Positions 16,866 through 25,488 of a stretch of 64,000 bases of DNA are shown one piece after another. Where the stretch lies: contig NZ_LN623543.1 in NCBI RefSeq assembly GCF_000826065.2, positions 350,144 to 414,143 on the forward strand, in the 5' to 3' direction. The position numbers were made by a program, and so were the translations under genes. The notes under the pieces are model-generated. The model did not search any database. It saw nothing but the letters and a program-made list of their open reading frames with translations, and was not told the DNA's origin. The stretch's first letter is position 1, and each line of letters begins with the position of its first letter. This DNA comes from Tessaracoccus massiliensis (GTDB lineage Bacteria; Actinomycetota; Actinomycetes; Propionibacteriales; Propionibacteriaceae).

Positions 16866-17862
16866 TCAAGCGTCTGGCTGCACCACCCGCAACTGTGCGC
16901 CGGCGTTTACAGCGGCTCGTCCTGTCACTCCGCAGTCACGTACGCGCGGGTCCGAGAAAATGTCACGGATGCTGTCAAGGACGAACCCTCCCTGCCCCGG
17001 CTCTACGAAGATCGCGTGGCATCGGTTGCCATTTGATCTGTCACTTCACAGCGGCGGCGACGGCTCTCCCGCGTTCAACTCGACGCGCTCCAACGTCCTG
17101 GGCCGGGTGCACCGAGTACGTGATCGGCACTACCACCCGCTACGGCAGACGGGTGACGATGGTCCTCAATCAGTCGGCATGGTCTTCTACGCGCTGCTTC
17201 ACAAGACCCCCATGCAAGTAAGAGGAGATTATCCCCACTGGAGCCATCCACAGTGCGCAACAGAGGGTTGCAGGAAACACTGCTAGCAATGCATAGACAC
17301 TCAACTCCGCCACTAAGCTTGCCCCCACTGCAACTGCCTGGGTCACCACAACTTGGACCCCGAATAGGCGTATTGAAGGGGTTCGGATCATATAAACAAC
17401 CGCCCAGAAAAGGCAGTTGCATAGCAAGATCCAAGGATCAGCGAACAGTACGAGAGTGATCAGGTGTGAAATACAGCCCCAGGCGCCAATCAGTAGACCA
17501 ACAAGGACTCGGGTCACGATACCGACTTTCGAATGGAATAACTCCCACAGTTGACGTTTAGACAGATCATGGCTTTCCGATAGTACTGTCCGATTGTCAC
17601 GACACCGGCGTTCCTTCTCATTCCGTACATCTCGTGGCGGGGCACCTGAACACCGGACCCAGCAACGGACAAGGTTCCCGACTTGAACATGTCGACAACT
17701 TCGTTGTACTGGATGGGGCCAGCGACGCCGCATGACGGATTCACGACCGAATGTGTGATCTGCACTTCACAGATTCCGGCCGGACCGCAGCCATCCACTG
17801 CCCCCGGGGGAAGATTTCGGCCTTGCCTTGTAGGCAGGGCCGTTCTGGGCGACACTGTCCGG
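16866..17862. other. Lower-GC accessory block without a clear gene set
   Basis: About 1 kb whose central part (17230-17560) is visibly less GC-rich than the rest of the window. The only frame that looks protein-like is the minus-strand membrane protein at 17170-17733. No tRNA, repeat array or insertion-sequence end is evident. The right edge is the DksA/TraR-like gene, so the block closes the accessory island. Confidence 0.4.
17170..17733 (-). CDS. Hypothetical membrane protein (start uncertain)
   Basis: From about position 17585 downward the frame reads as a four-helix membrane protein: a hydrophilic start SESHDLSKRQLWELFHSK, then hydrophobic segments around TRVLVGLLIGAWGCISHLI, DPWILLCNCLFWAVVYMI, VVVTQAVAVGASLVAEL and YALLAVFPATLCCALWM. 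The first 50 residues of the open frame look random. No good ATG or GTG with a ribosome-binding site lies close to the plausible N terminus, so the gene may start at a rare codon or be frame-disrupted (a second minus-strand frame overlaps at 17514-17855). The family is not recognised. It could be an immunity-type or orphan island protein. Confidence 0.35.
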   Translation of the reverse strand: MRRRWPHPVQRSCRHVQVGNLVRCWVRCSGAPPRDVRNEKERRCRDNRTVLSESHDLSKRQLWELFHSKVGIVTRVLVGLLIGAWGCISHLITLVLFADPWILLCNCLFWAVVYMIRTPSIRLFGVQVVVTQAVAVGASLVAELSVYALLAVFPATLCCALWMAPVGIISSYLHGGLVKQRVEDHAD

Positions 17863-18198
17863 ATGACGGATTTCGATCAGGATGCGGTGCTTGCCGAGTT
17901 GGACGAGAAGGCCATGGAGTTGCGTGCCAAGCTCGCCGAGCTCACGGCACCCGTGGACGCCGAGACCGTCATCGGGTTCGGCAAGCGCATCGGCGACGGC
18001 ACCACCCAGGCGATCCAACAGATGGGCGACGCCTCCATCGCGCAGAGCCTCGCCGGCACCCTCGACCAGGTCGAGCGCGCCCGAGAGAAGGCCTTGGACG
18101 GCACATGGGGGCGGTGCGACGTCTGCCAGGAGCCGATTCCGGAGGGCAGGCTCTCGTTCAGGCCCTGGTCCACAACGTGCGTGGACTACGCAGACTGA
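17863..18198 (+). CDS. TraR/DksA-type zinc-finger protein with an incomplete finger
   Basis: A 111-residue protein with an acidic N-terminal helix (FDQDAVLAELDEKAMEL), a second helical segment and a C-terminal DksA/TraR finger GRCDVCQEPIPEGRLSF. The last zinc-binding Cys pair, normally CxxC, reads CVDY. One Cys is replaced by Tyr (TAC versus the TGC expected), leaving three cysteines. Family members bind RNA polymerase through the secondary channel or are small accessory regulators. It starts at ATG 17863. It sits between the accessory island and the DUF6320 operon, which is convergent with it. Confidence 0.8.
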   Translation: MTDFDQDAVLAELDEKAMELRAKLAELTAPVDAETVIGFGKRIGDGTTQAIQQMGDASIAQSLAGTLDQVERAREKALDGTWGRCDVCQEPIPEGRLSFRPWSTTCVDYAD

Positions 18199-18291
18199 AG
18201 CGACCTCCGTCCGGCCCGCCCTAGTCACGTTCAGCGCCCTTCGACCAGCCGCGCGCGGCTGGCTCAGGGACCGGCGATAAGCAGCGCTTCC

Positions 18292-18963
18292 CTAGAGATG
18301 CAGCCGCCGTCGCAGCGCTGAACCGAGCTGGCGCGGCCGGATGATCAGGATCAGTGACACCACCAGCAGGCTGAAGCCCACGCAGATCAATGCCGGCAGC
18401 GGGGTTGCCACCCAACCGAAGACGACGAACAACCCCGGCACCAGGCCGATCAGTCCGACGAGCAGCGCCTTCGCCAGATGCTCCTGCGGGTCGAGCCGGA
18501 TGATCCAGACGATGGCGCCGAGGGCGAGGTTGGCGGCGGTACAGATGGCTGGGATGACCCACGTCGTGGCCCAGAAGGCGGGCCCGTCGTACTGGTTCCA
18601 GACGACGGCAGCCGCGGACAGCAACACGACGAGCCAGCCCACCAGGCTGCCCACGTTGCGGCGGCGCTGGACGGCTGCGATCACCACGAGCCACACAACC
18701 GCGACTGACAACCACACGGTGCGCACCGGCGGGGTGAGGCCGGGAACGATCGCCGGTGCAGTGAACGAGAAGATGAGGACCAGCACGGACAGCGCCACCA
18801 CAGCCGCCCAGACCTGTCGTCGATCAAAGCGAAGCGGCGGGGCCGGGAAGACCTCCGCGCCATCCGACGCCGCCGTGTCGACAGGGTCCAGCTCAACCCG
18901 GCACAGCGGGCAGTCGGCCCACTGGCCCAGCACCTCTCCCCCACAGGACGAACACCGCCTCAT
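18292..18963 (-). CDS. DUF6320-type zinc-ribbon membrane protein
   Basis: A 223-residue protein. An N-terminal zinc ribbon (CSSCGGEVLGQWADCPLC, Cys at 4, 7, 18 and 21) is followed by about six hydrophobic helices from residue 50 to 210. The arrangement matches DUF6320, whose members are usually encoded beside an alcohol-acetyltransferase-like protein and an esterase, as here. The ATG at 18963 overlaps the stop of the acyltransferase gene (ATGA), so it is the last gene of a three-gene operon. Its function is unknown; association with an envelope acylation system is inferred from context only. Confidence 0.75.
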   Translation of the reverse strand: MRRCSSCGGEVLGQWADCPLCRVELDPVDTAASDGAEVFPAPPLRFDRRQVWAAVVALSVLVLIFSFTAPAIVPGLTPPVRTVWLSVAVVWLVVIAAVQRRRNVGSLVGWLVVLLSAAAVVWNQYDGPAFWATTWVIPAICTAANLALGAIVWIIRLDPQEHLAKALLVGLIGLVPGLFVVFGWVATPLPALICVGFSLLVVSLILIIRPRQLGSALRRRLHL

Positions 18964-20348
18964 GCGTCCGCCTCGGCCAGCTCGTCTGCTGTGACCCGGC
19001 TGGCATTGATCTCGACAGGGATTCCCGCATCGGTCAGGTGCCGGACGAACGCGGCGTGGTAGTCGGTCTCGACGAACGGCGACGTGAACGAAACGGTGAG
19101 CTGGTCGCCGTGGCTGACCGCACCGAACTGCGGCCGGACGGCCGCCACATGGAGGTAGAGACGGCCCGTGTGCCGCGCCACCGGCTCCGGGAGCACCACC
19201 CTGCCCAGGTTCGAAATGGCCAGCGTGATGCCGCGGTTGGACAAGGCGTTGACCGAGGCGAGGATCACATCCTTGAGCGGCCGCGGGATGATCCGCAGCG
19301 CAGGGTTTCGCTCGAACCGCACGAGGCGGCGGATCTTGCGGGCGAGCCCCTCCTTGGTGAGGACCTGCCGGAACTGCCGGTCGAGGTCTGCGCACACACG
19401 CGAGATGGAATCCTCGTCGCCGTCGCCGGTGTACGTGTGCGCGAGCATGGTGGTGGCGAAGAAGTTGCGTCCGGACGCCGTCGGGAAGAACTGCCGCAGG
19501 TTCACCGGCACCGAGCACGTCAACGTCCGGGGCAGCGACTGGGCCTGCACCCGTGTTCGCCGCACCGAGTCGAAGAACACTGCCAGGAGGTAGATCGTCA
19601 ACGACACACCCTCGGCTTTGGCCAGTCGCAGGACGGGACCCACCGGCATGGACAGCTCGATCACCCGTGTGCGCAGGTCCGGGGAATGTGTCCCCCGCAT
19701 GCGCAGCACGTCGCGCCGCCGGCGGCGGCGGGTCGTCGCGGGCGGGCCGTTCTCAGCCTCAGCAGGCAGTTCGGTGGACGGGGACTCGACGGCGGCGGTG
19801 GCATCGTCTTCGAATGTCACCGGTGCCGAGGTTGGGCGGAACCAGTGCGTGAACGCGTCCACGGTGAAATCCTGCTTCATCTCGGTTGCGCCCAGCACCT
19901 CGCGAAACTCCTCCACGTGCCGCAGACCCACGTACTCGGTCAGAAGATCCTCGAAGAACCACAAGGCGCCGGTGCCGTCGGTCAGTGCGTGGAAGATCTC
20001 CACCGAGATGCGTCGTCCGCGATAGACCACCCGGAACAACAGGTCATGGCGCTGATGATGGTAGAGGTGTTGCACCGGCGGCCCGGTCTCCTCCGAGACT
20101 GTCGGCCGCAGGTCCGACTGTTGGAGGTAGTACCAGAACACGCCCTGCCGCAGCACCGCGCTGAAGAGCGGGTACTGCGCAAACACCCGGTCCAGAGCCT
20201 CCTGCAACACCTCCGGGACGATCGGCTCGTCGAGTTCTGCCGCCAGGCGGAACACCTTGCTGTCGACATCGCTGCGGGCAGCGAGGAAGATGTTGGCGGC
20301 GTTGTCGAGTCTCACCCATGGCCGGCGCTGAGGCGCTACCCGTTTCAC
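18960..20348 (-). CDS. Condensation/alcohol-acetyltransferase-like acyltransferase
   Basis: A 462-residue protein of the CoA-dependent acyltransferase (chloramphenicol-acetyltransferase-like) fold. The catalytic HxxxDG motif is H120-ALT-D124-G125 within EIFHALTDGTGALWF, and a structural ALRIIPRPLKD segment lies toward the C terminus. The fold includes condensation domains, wax-ester synthases and yeast-type alcohol acetyltransferases; I cannot assign the substrate. The GTG start at 20348 overlaps the esterase stop by GTGA. With an esterase upstream and the DUF6320 membrane protein downstream, a linked acylation/deacylation role on a lipid or envelope component is plausible. Confidence 0.75.
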   Translation of the reverse strand: MKRVAPQRRPWVRLDNAANIFLAARSDVDSKVFRLAAELDEPIVPEVLQEALDRVFAQYPLFSAVLRQGVFWYYLQQSDLRPTVSEETGPPVQHLYHHQRHDLLFRVVYRGRRISVEIFHALTDGTGALWFFEDLLTEYVGLRHVEEFREVLGATEMKQDFTVDAFTHWFRPTSAPVTFEDDATAAVESPSTELPAEAENGPPATTRRRRRRDVLRMRGTHSPDLRTRVIELSMPVGPVLRLAKAEGVSLTIYLLAVFFDSVRRTRVQAQSLPRTLTCSVPVNLRQFFPTASGRNFFATTMLAHTYTGDGDEDSISRVCADLDRQFRQVLTKEGLARKIRRLVRFERNPALRIIPRPLKDVILASVNALSNRGITLAISNLGRVVLPEPVARHTGRLYLHVAAVRPQFGAVSHGDQLTVSFTSPFVETDYHAAFVRHLTDAGIPVEINASRVTADELAEADA

Positions 20349-21349
20349 CCGCGCCTCCCGGCCGAAGGCGACGGCAGAGGTCTGCTGTCGGAGAGGGTGC
20401 CGTCGAGGAAGTCCGTGACGAATTCGTAGGCCTTCGCGACATGCCGCGAGAGCCGCGGCAGCCCGATGAAGCCGTGCAGGGCGCCGTCGATACGCTCAAG
20501 GCGGGCGGGTGTGCCAGCGGCGCGGAGGGCATGGCCGTACGCCTCCCCCTCGTCGCGGAGCAGGTCGTACTCGGCGGTGACGACCAGCGCCCGCGGTAGC
20601 CCCGACAGATCCTCGGCGAGGAGCGGAGACATCAGCGGCGACTGCCGAAGCTCGGGATCCGGTTGGTACATGGCGACGTAGTCCTGCACCTCCGCAGCCG
20701 TCAGTCGCAGCCCGGTGCCGTAGTCGGCCACCGACTGATACGGCGAAGTGGCCGGGTCATGGTCCCATTGGGTGACCGGGTAGAACAGGATCTGCGCCCC
20801 CGGCAGCGGGCTGCCCCTGCCACGTAGGGCGAGCGTCACTGCGGCAACGAGATTGCCGCCAGCAGAGTCGCCGACCAACGTGACGTCCTCTGGCGCGGCG
20901 GCTCCGGCGAGGGCAGGGTCGCTCAGCAGCGTCTCCGCAACGTCGAGACAATCCTCGAGCCCGGCCGGATAGGGGTGCTCAGGTGCCAGCCGATAACCGA
21001 CGGAGCACACCACCCGGCCTGTGAGCTCGGCCATGGTGCGGCAGGTGGCGGAGTACGTGTCGATGTCGCCGATTGTCCAGCCACCGCCGTGGAAGAACAA
21101 CAGCACACCCTCCCCCATGCGGGCCTTGGGGAGGAAGATGCGCAGCGGAATCTGGTGCCCGGCCTGCGCGGTCACTGACCGATCGAGGATCCGGCCGGGA
21201 TCCCTCGGCACCCATGACAGTGCCCGTTGAGCACGGCGGACCTTCTCATAATCCTCGCGCATGTTGATCCGGGGCGCGGCGAACAGGCCGAGGATGGCCC
21301 GCATCAGCGGATTGACCGGCGGATTGGCATCCTGCGCTGCTGCACCCAT
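20345..21349 (-). CDS. Alpha/beta hydrolase, HSL-type esterase
   Basis: A 334-residue hormone-sensitive-lipase-family carboxylesterase. It has the oxyanion motif H87-GGG, the nucleophile elbow GDSAGG with S162, D262 in EYDLLRDEGE and H292 in ALHGF, the full catalytic triad in the usual order. There is no signal peptide; an N-terminal helix (LMRAILGLFAAP) could contact membrane. It is the first gene of the esterase-acyltransferase-DUF6320 operon and divergent from the ABC importer genes. Substrate unknown (short-chain esters are typical for the family). Confidence 0.88.
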   Translation of the reverse strand: MGAAAQDANPPVNPLMRAILGLFAAPRINMREDYEKVRRAQRALSWVPRDPGRILDRSVTAQAGHQIPLRIFLPKARMGEGVLLFFHGGGWTIGDIDTYSATCRTMAELTGRVVCSVGYRLAPEHPYPAGLEDCLDVAETLLSDPALAGAAAPEDVTLVGDSAGGNLVAAVTLALRGRGSPLPGAQILFYPVTQWDHDPATSPYQSVADYGTGLRLTAAEVQDYVAMYQPDPELRQSPLMSPLLAEDLSGLPRALVVTAEYDLLRDEGEAYGHALRAAGTPARLERIDGALHGFIGLPRLSRHVAKAYEFVTDFLDGTLSDSRPLPSPSAGRRG

Positions 21350-21457
21350 GCGGCAATCTTACGGCGTGACGCCCCCGCCCTCAGACCCAGTGCACCTGTT
21401 CACAGCGAGGTGGTCCATCAGGTGGGGATTTCACGGCTCGCGGGCTAGTCACGTGCG

Positions 21458-21469
21458 GAAACCGGTTCT
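21458..21469. promoter_or_regulatory. Possible LacI-family operator upstream of the sugar importer
   Basis: GAAACCGGTTCT contains the perfect palindrome AACCGGTT with a CG centre, the usual shape of LacI-family sites. It lies 65 bp upstream of the binding-protein start in the divergent intergenic region. There is no LacI-type gene in this window, so the assignment rests on pattern only. Confidence 0.3.
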
Positions 21470-21533
21470 GTGCAGCACACTTGGTGATGCGCTCTCCGTC
21501 GACGGCGGACGGCATCGGACAAAGGAGATCTCC

Positions 21534-22814
21534 ATGCGACGACGCACACTTCTCACGGGCATCGGCGGGCTGGCGCTCGCCGGGGGCCTCGCTGCCTGTA
21601 GTTCCGGCGGCACGCAGAGCACTGACCAACCCGATGAGATCAATGAGGACACCGAGGCGACCCTCGAGCTCGCCTACTGGGACCGCAACCAGTCCAAGAC
21701 CGTTGACGCGCTGATTGCCAGCTTCACAGAGCAGTACCCGCGCATCACCGTCACCCCGGCGCTGACCGGCCCCAGCGAATACTGGACCCGCCTGCGCACC
21801 CAGGCTGAGGGCGACAATCTGCCCGACGTCTTCTGGATGAGCGGCCTCCACGTGCAGCTCTACGCCGTCGAGGGCCTCCTGGCCCCGGTGGGCGACGACG
21901 TCGATTTCGACGTGTTCCCCCAGGCCATGACGGATCTCTACACTGTCGACGGCACCCGCTACGGCATCCCGAAGGACTTCGACACCATCGCCTGCTGGGT
22001 CAACCAGCGTCTGCTGGAGGAAGCCGGCGTCCAACTCCCCGACACTGAGACCTGGACGTGGGACGAGTTCGGTGAGACCGCCCGGGCGATTGCTGCAGGC
22101 CTCGGCGACCGTGGCCACGCCGTCGTGACCGACCTCAACATCGGCGGGCAGCAGAACTGGTACAACACGGTGGCCCAAGCCGGCGGCCACATCATCGCCG
22201 ACGGCCGCTCGGGCTACGCCGATCCCGCAACCATCCGGGGGCTCGAGTTCTGGTCGAAGCTGGTGGCCGACGGCGCGGTCCCCCATCCGCGCGTGATCGC
22301 CGACAACCCGCCGCAGACGGTGTTCACCTCCGGCAGGGCCGCGATCCATCACACGGGGTCCTGGGAGACCGCCGCCATGCTCGCCGACTATCCGGACCCG
22401 GGTGAGCTGGTGGTCGTGCCGCTCCCCCGCGACAAGGAACGTGCCTCGACGATCCACGGGCTCGCCTACGTCGTCGCGGCCAACTCCCCCCATCTCGCAG
22501 CCGCCTCCGCGCTGCAGCGCCACCTCACCTCCGAGGAGGCCGGCCGGACCGACGCCGCCAACGGCACCGCGATTCCCGCGTGGCAGGGCACGGCCGACAA
22601 GTGGCACGAGGTCAAGCCGGAATGGAACCTGAAGGTCTTCACCGACGCGGCGGAGAACTATGCGGTCCCCTACCCCGTCTCCCGCAACACCGCCGCCTGG
22701 AACCAATTGGAGGCCGACATCCTCACCCCCGCCTTCGGCGGCGACGTGCCCATGGCGCAGGCCGCGGAGCAGTTGGCACAGCAGATGGATGAACTCCTGG
22801 CGGCCGAGCGCTGA
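21534..22814 (+). CDS. Sugar ABC transporter substrate-binding lipoprotein
   Basis: A 426-residue family 1 solute-binding protein. The signal peptide begins MRRRTLLTGIGG and the lipobox LAAC places the lipidated Cys at residue 22. The mature part begins with an acidic spacer and then LELAYWDRNQ, with DVFWMSG and YGIPKDFDT motifs typical of carbohydrate binders. ATG 21534 has an AAAGGAG ribosome-binding site. The stop overlaps the first permease start by one base (TGATG). It would be processed by Lgt/LspA and the Lnt encoded at 2 kb. The sugar ligand cannot be read from sequence. Confidence 0.93.
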   Translation: MRRRTLLTGIGGLALAGGLAACSSGGTQSTDQPDEINEDTEATLELAYWDRNQSKTVDALIASFTEQYPRITVTPALTGPSEYWTRLRTQAEGDNLPDVFWMSGLHVQLYAVEGLLAPVGDDVDFDVFPQAMTDLYTVDGTRYGIPKDFDTIACWVNQRLLEEAGVQLPDTETWTWDEFGETARAIAAGLGDRGHAVVTDLNIGGQQNWYNTVAQAGGHIIADGRSGYADPATIRGLEFWSKLVADGAVPHPRVIADNPPQTVFTSGRAAIHHTGSWETAAMLADYPDPGELVVVPLPRDKERASTIHGLAYVVAANSPHLAAASALQRHLTSEEAGRTDAANGTAIPAWQGTADKWHEVKPEWNLKVFTDAAENYAVPYPVSRNTAAWNQLEADILTPAFGGDVPMAQAAEQLAQQMDELLAAER

Positions 22815-23728
22815 TGGCGGCGCCCGCGAAGGGGGTACGGCGCAGGCACCCCACCAGCGTGGGTTGGTGGCCCGTCGTGTTCGTCGGCCCCCTTCTCGCC
22901 GGGGTCGCCGTGTTCTACTACTACCCCATCGTCGCCAACGCCTGGACGTCGCTGACACGCTCCAGCGCATTCGGCCGCAACTCGAGGTTCGTCGGCATTG
23001 AGAACTACGAGGCCCTCCTCTCGGGCGGCGAGTTGGGTTCCGCGCTCGGCAACACGGTGCTCTACACCCTCATCGTGCTGCTCGGCATCCCCATCGCGGT
23101 GCTCATCTCGTCGTTGATCGCGCTGCCCGGGCTGCGCTTCGCCAACCTGTATCGCGCGTTGTTCTTCATGCCATATCTGGCGATGCCGATGGCCATCGCC
23201 CAGGTCTTCCGGCTCGTCTTCAACGGGGACTTCGGGCTGGTCAACCAGGGCCTGCGTGCGCTGGGCGTCCAGCAGACGCCCTACTGGCTCACGACGCCGG
23301 GCTTCGCGCTGTTCACGGTGGCCATCTTCGGGCTGTGGGCGTCGATCGGATTCAACGTGATCATCCTGTCCGCAGGGCTCAAGGGCATCCCCGGCGAGTT
23401 GTACGAGGCGGCCGCCCTGGACGGGGCCGGCTCCATCCGTCAGTTCTTCAGCATCACCGTGCCCATGCTCACGCCATCGATCTTCTTCCTCACCATCATC
23501 CAGACCATCAACGGGTTCCAACTCTTCGATGCCCTCTTCGCCATGATGGGGTGGACCAACCCCGCACTCCCCCAGACCCGCTCGTTGGTCTACCTCTTCT
23601 ACCACCAGGGCTTCATCCTCAACGACAAGGGCACCGCGGCGGCTGTGGCGATGGTGATCCTGGTGCTCGTCGCCGCCGTCACCCTGGTGCAGTTCCTCGG
23701 GCAGCGCAGGTGGGTGCACTATGGCTGA
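22814..23728 (+). CDS. Sugar ABC transporter permease (MalF/UgpA-like)
   Basis: A 304-residue inner-membrane permease with six predicted helices, starting near residue 20 (WWPVVFVGPLLAGVAVFYY). The EAA loop that contacts the ATPase is ELYEAAALDGAGSIRQFF. It overlaps the binding-protein stop by one base and the second permease by 8 bp, so the three are co-translated. The pair forms a heterodimeric channel with the next gene product. Confidence 0.93.
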   Translation: MAAPAKGVRRRHPTSVGWWPVVFVGPLLAGVAVFYYYPIVANAWTSLTRSSAFGRNSRFVGIENYEALLSGGELGSALGNTVLYTLIVLLGIPIAVLISSLIALPGLRFANLYRALFFMPYLAMPMAIAQVFRLVFNGDFGLVNQGLRALGVQQTPYWLTTPGFALFTVAIFGLWASIGFNVIILSAGLKGIPGELYEAAALDGAGSIRQFFSITVPMLTPSIFFLTIIQTINGFQLFDALFAMMGWTNPALPQTRSLVYLFYHQGFILNDKGTAAAVAMVILVLVAAVTLVQFLGQRRWVHYG

Positions 23729-24566
23729 GCGCGATGCCCGACGGCGGGGTCACCGCGCGCGGTACCCCTGGGCCCACGTCGTGTTGCTGCTCGGCGGTGT
23801 GCTGATGACCTTCCCGTTCCTGTGGCAGATCCTGATGTCGTTGTCCACCAACGCGGAGATCCAGTCGATGCCGCCCAAACCCATCCCTGACCGGCTCCAC
23901 TTCGAGAACTACACCGCCGTCTTCGACCGGCTGCCGTTCCTGAACCAGTTCGGTGTCTCGGTGCTCATCACCGTGGCCCGCACCCTCGGGCAGGTGGTGC
24001 TGTGTTCGCTGGCCGGCTACGCCTTCGCGCGGATGCGATTCCGCTTCCGCAACACCCTGTTCATTCTGCTGCTGCTGATCCTCATGATCCCCTCGCAGGC
24101 CTACATCATCCCGCAGTACGGCATCATCCAGGCATGGAACCTGCTGGAGACGCCGTGGGCGATCATCCTTCCGGGACTGTTCTCCGCCTTCGGCACCTTC
24201 CTGATGCGCCAGCAGTTCATGAGCCTGCCGTCCGAACTTGAGGAGGCCGCCCGCCTCGACGGCGCCAACCCCTTCCAGGTGTTCTCCCGGGTGATGCTGC
24301 CCCTGGCGACCCCAGGGCTGTTCGCTGTGGCGATCACCACCGTGCTCTACTCCTGGAACGACCTCCTCTGGCCGCTGATCGTCACCACCCGCGAGGAGTC
24401 CATGCCGCTGAGCGTCGGCATCGCGACGCTGCAGGGCCAGCACACCACCGACTACGCGGTGCTGATGGCGGCATCCGTGATGGCGATGGCGCCGATCTTC
24501 ATCCTTTTCATGCTCATGCAGCGGCGGGTGATCGAGGGCCTCGCCACCTCCGGCCTGCAGGGTTAA
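23721..24566 (+). CDS. Sugar ABC transporter permease (MalG/UgpE-like)
   Basis: A 281-residue permease with six helices and the EAA loop ELEEAARLDGANPFQVFSR. It is the second membrane subunit and the last gene of the importer operon. No ATP-binding subunit follows; as in many actinobacterial CUT1 systems, a shared MsiK-type ATPase encoded elsewhere probably energises it. The next gene (DUF937) starts 90 bp downstream with its own leader. Confidence 0.93.
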   Translation: MAERDARRRGHRARYPWAHVVLLLGGVLMTFPFLWQILMSLSTNAEIQSMPPKPIPDRLHFENYTAVFDRLPFLNQFGVSVLITVARTLGQVVLCSLAGYAFARMRFRFRNTLFILLLLILMIPSQAYIIPQYGIIQAWNLLETPWAIILPGLFSAFGTFLMRQQFMSLPSELEEAARLDGANPFQVFSRVMLPLATPGLFAVAITTVLYSWNDLLWPLIVTTREESMPLSVGIATLQGQHTTDYAVLMAASVMAMAPIFILFMLMQRRVIEGLATSGLQG

Positions 24567-24612
24567 CACCAAAGCCCACCCTTAGCTGCACTGAGGCCGG
24601 TAGTTTTGTGGT

Positions 24613-24630
24613 GTGCGCCGTATGGCGCAC
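24613..24630. repeat. Inverted repeat in the leader of the DUF937 gene
   Basis: Perfect 7-base arms GTGCGCC / GGCGCAC around GTAT, 26 bp upstream of the DUF937 start. It could be an operator or an mRNA hairpin close to the ribosome-binding site; nothing discriminates the two. Confidence 0.35.
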
Positions 24631-24656
24631 GGTGAACTGTGCAGAAGGAGTCGTGC

Positions 24657-25324
24657 ATGTTGGACTACCAGGAGATCCTCAACAAGCTCCCCATGGAGCA
24701 GATCGCCCAGCAGGTGGGCGAGCCGCAGGCCGAAGTGGAAAACGCCGTCCGCAACGCGCTGCCGGCGCTGCTGATGGGCCTCGGCGCCAACGCCCAGGAT
24801 CCGGCCGGTGAGGCCTCCATCGCCAGCGCGCTGAAGGACCACGATCCGTCGCTGCTCGAGGGTGGCGTCGACGTGTCGAAGATCGACACCTCTGACGGTG
24901 CCAAGATCAGCCACCACATCTTCGGTCAGAACGAGGGCCAGGTCATCAATCAGCTCGGCGGGCTGGGCGGCGGTGACGGCCTCATCCAGAAGCTGATGCC
25001 CATCCTCGCCCCCATCGTGATGGCGTGGCTGGCGGGCAAGTTCATGGGACGCGACGAGCGCCAGGGTCAGCCGCAGCAGGCGCCGCAGGGACGCTCCGGA
25101 GGAGGCATCCTGGGCGACATCCTCGGCCAGGTGCTGGGCGGCGGCAGCAGCAGCCGGCAGGCGCCCCCTCCGCCCCAGCCGCCGCGCTCGGTGCCACCAT
25201 CCCGTTCCCTGATGAGAACCCGCAGCCGCAGACGCAGCAGACCAACCAGCCCAGCGGCGGCGGGCTCGGCGGCGGCGTGCTCGGCCAGATTCTGGGCGAC
25301 CTGCTCGGCGGCGGTCGCCGCTGA
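24657..25324 (+). pseudogene. DUF937 family protein, apparent frameshift near the C terminus
   Basis: Starts at ATG 24657 (GAAGGAG upstream) with MLDYQEILNKLPMEQIAQQ, then DGAKISHHIFGQNEG and a Gly/Pro-rich tail, as in DUF937 (YidB-like). Near 25190-25200 the frame is lost. The initial frame continues as an Arg/Ala-rich stretch to 25454, while a different frame from the same point encodes PFPDENPQPQTQQTNQ, then GGGVLGQILGDLLGGGRR and a stop at 25324. That is the natural repeat-like DUF937 ending. A single-base indel in the GC-rich stretch (real or a sequencing error) explains it. Function unknown. It follows the sugar importer. Confidence 0.75.
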
Positions 25325-25384
25325 TCCCCAGTCCCCACCGTGCACCGACGGTGCTCCTCCTCCCGAGGGGCGCCGTCGGCCCCG

Positions 25385-25424
25385 TTCGGCGACCCATCCT
25401 GGCGGTGAACCACCGCAACGCGCT
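25385..25424 (+). repeat. Vestige of a C-terminal-module gene end upstream of the M60 gene
   Basis: The stretch contains the last codons FGDPSWR and stop of a gene like the M60 protein, followed by about 17 bp of the same 3' flank. It matches 28354-28394: the first 20 bases are identical and about 36 of 41 match overall. No upstream part of such a gene remains, so a related gene end or a recombination scar is left here. Confidence 0.75.
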
Positions 25425-25488
25425 CGCGCAGGTTGCGCGCTCCTCCACCGATGACGGGAACAGGCACAGACCGCTCTAGACTCGCCCC

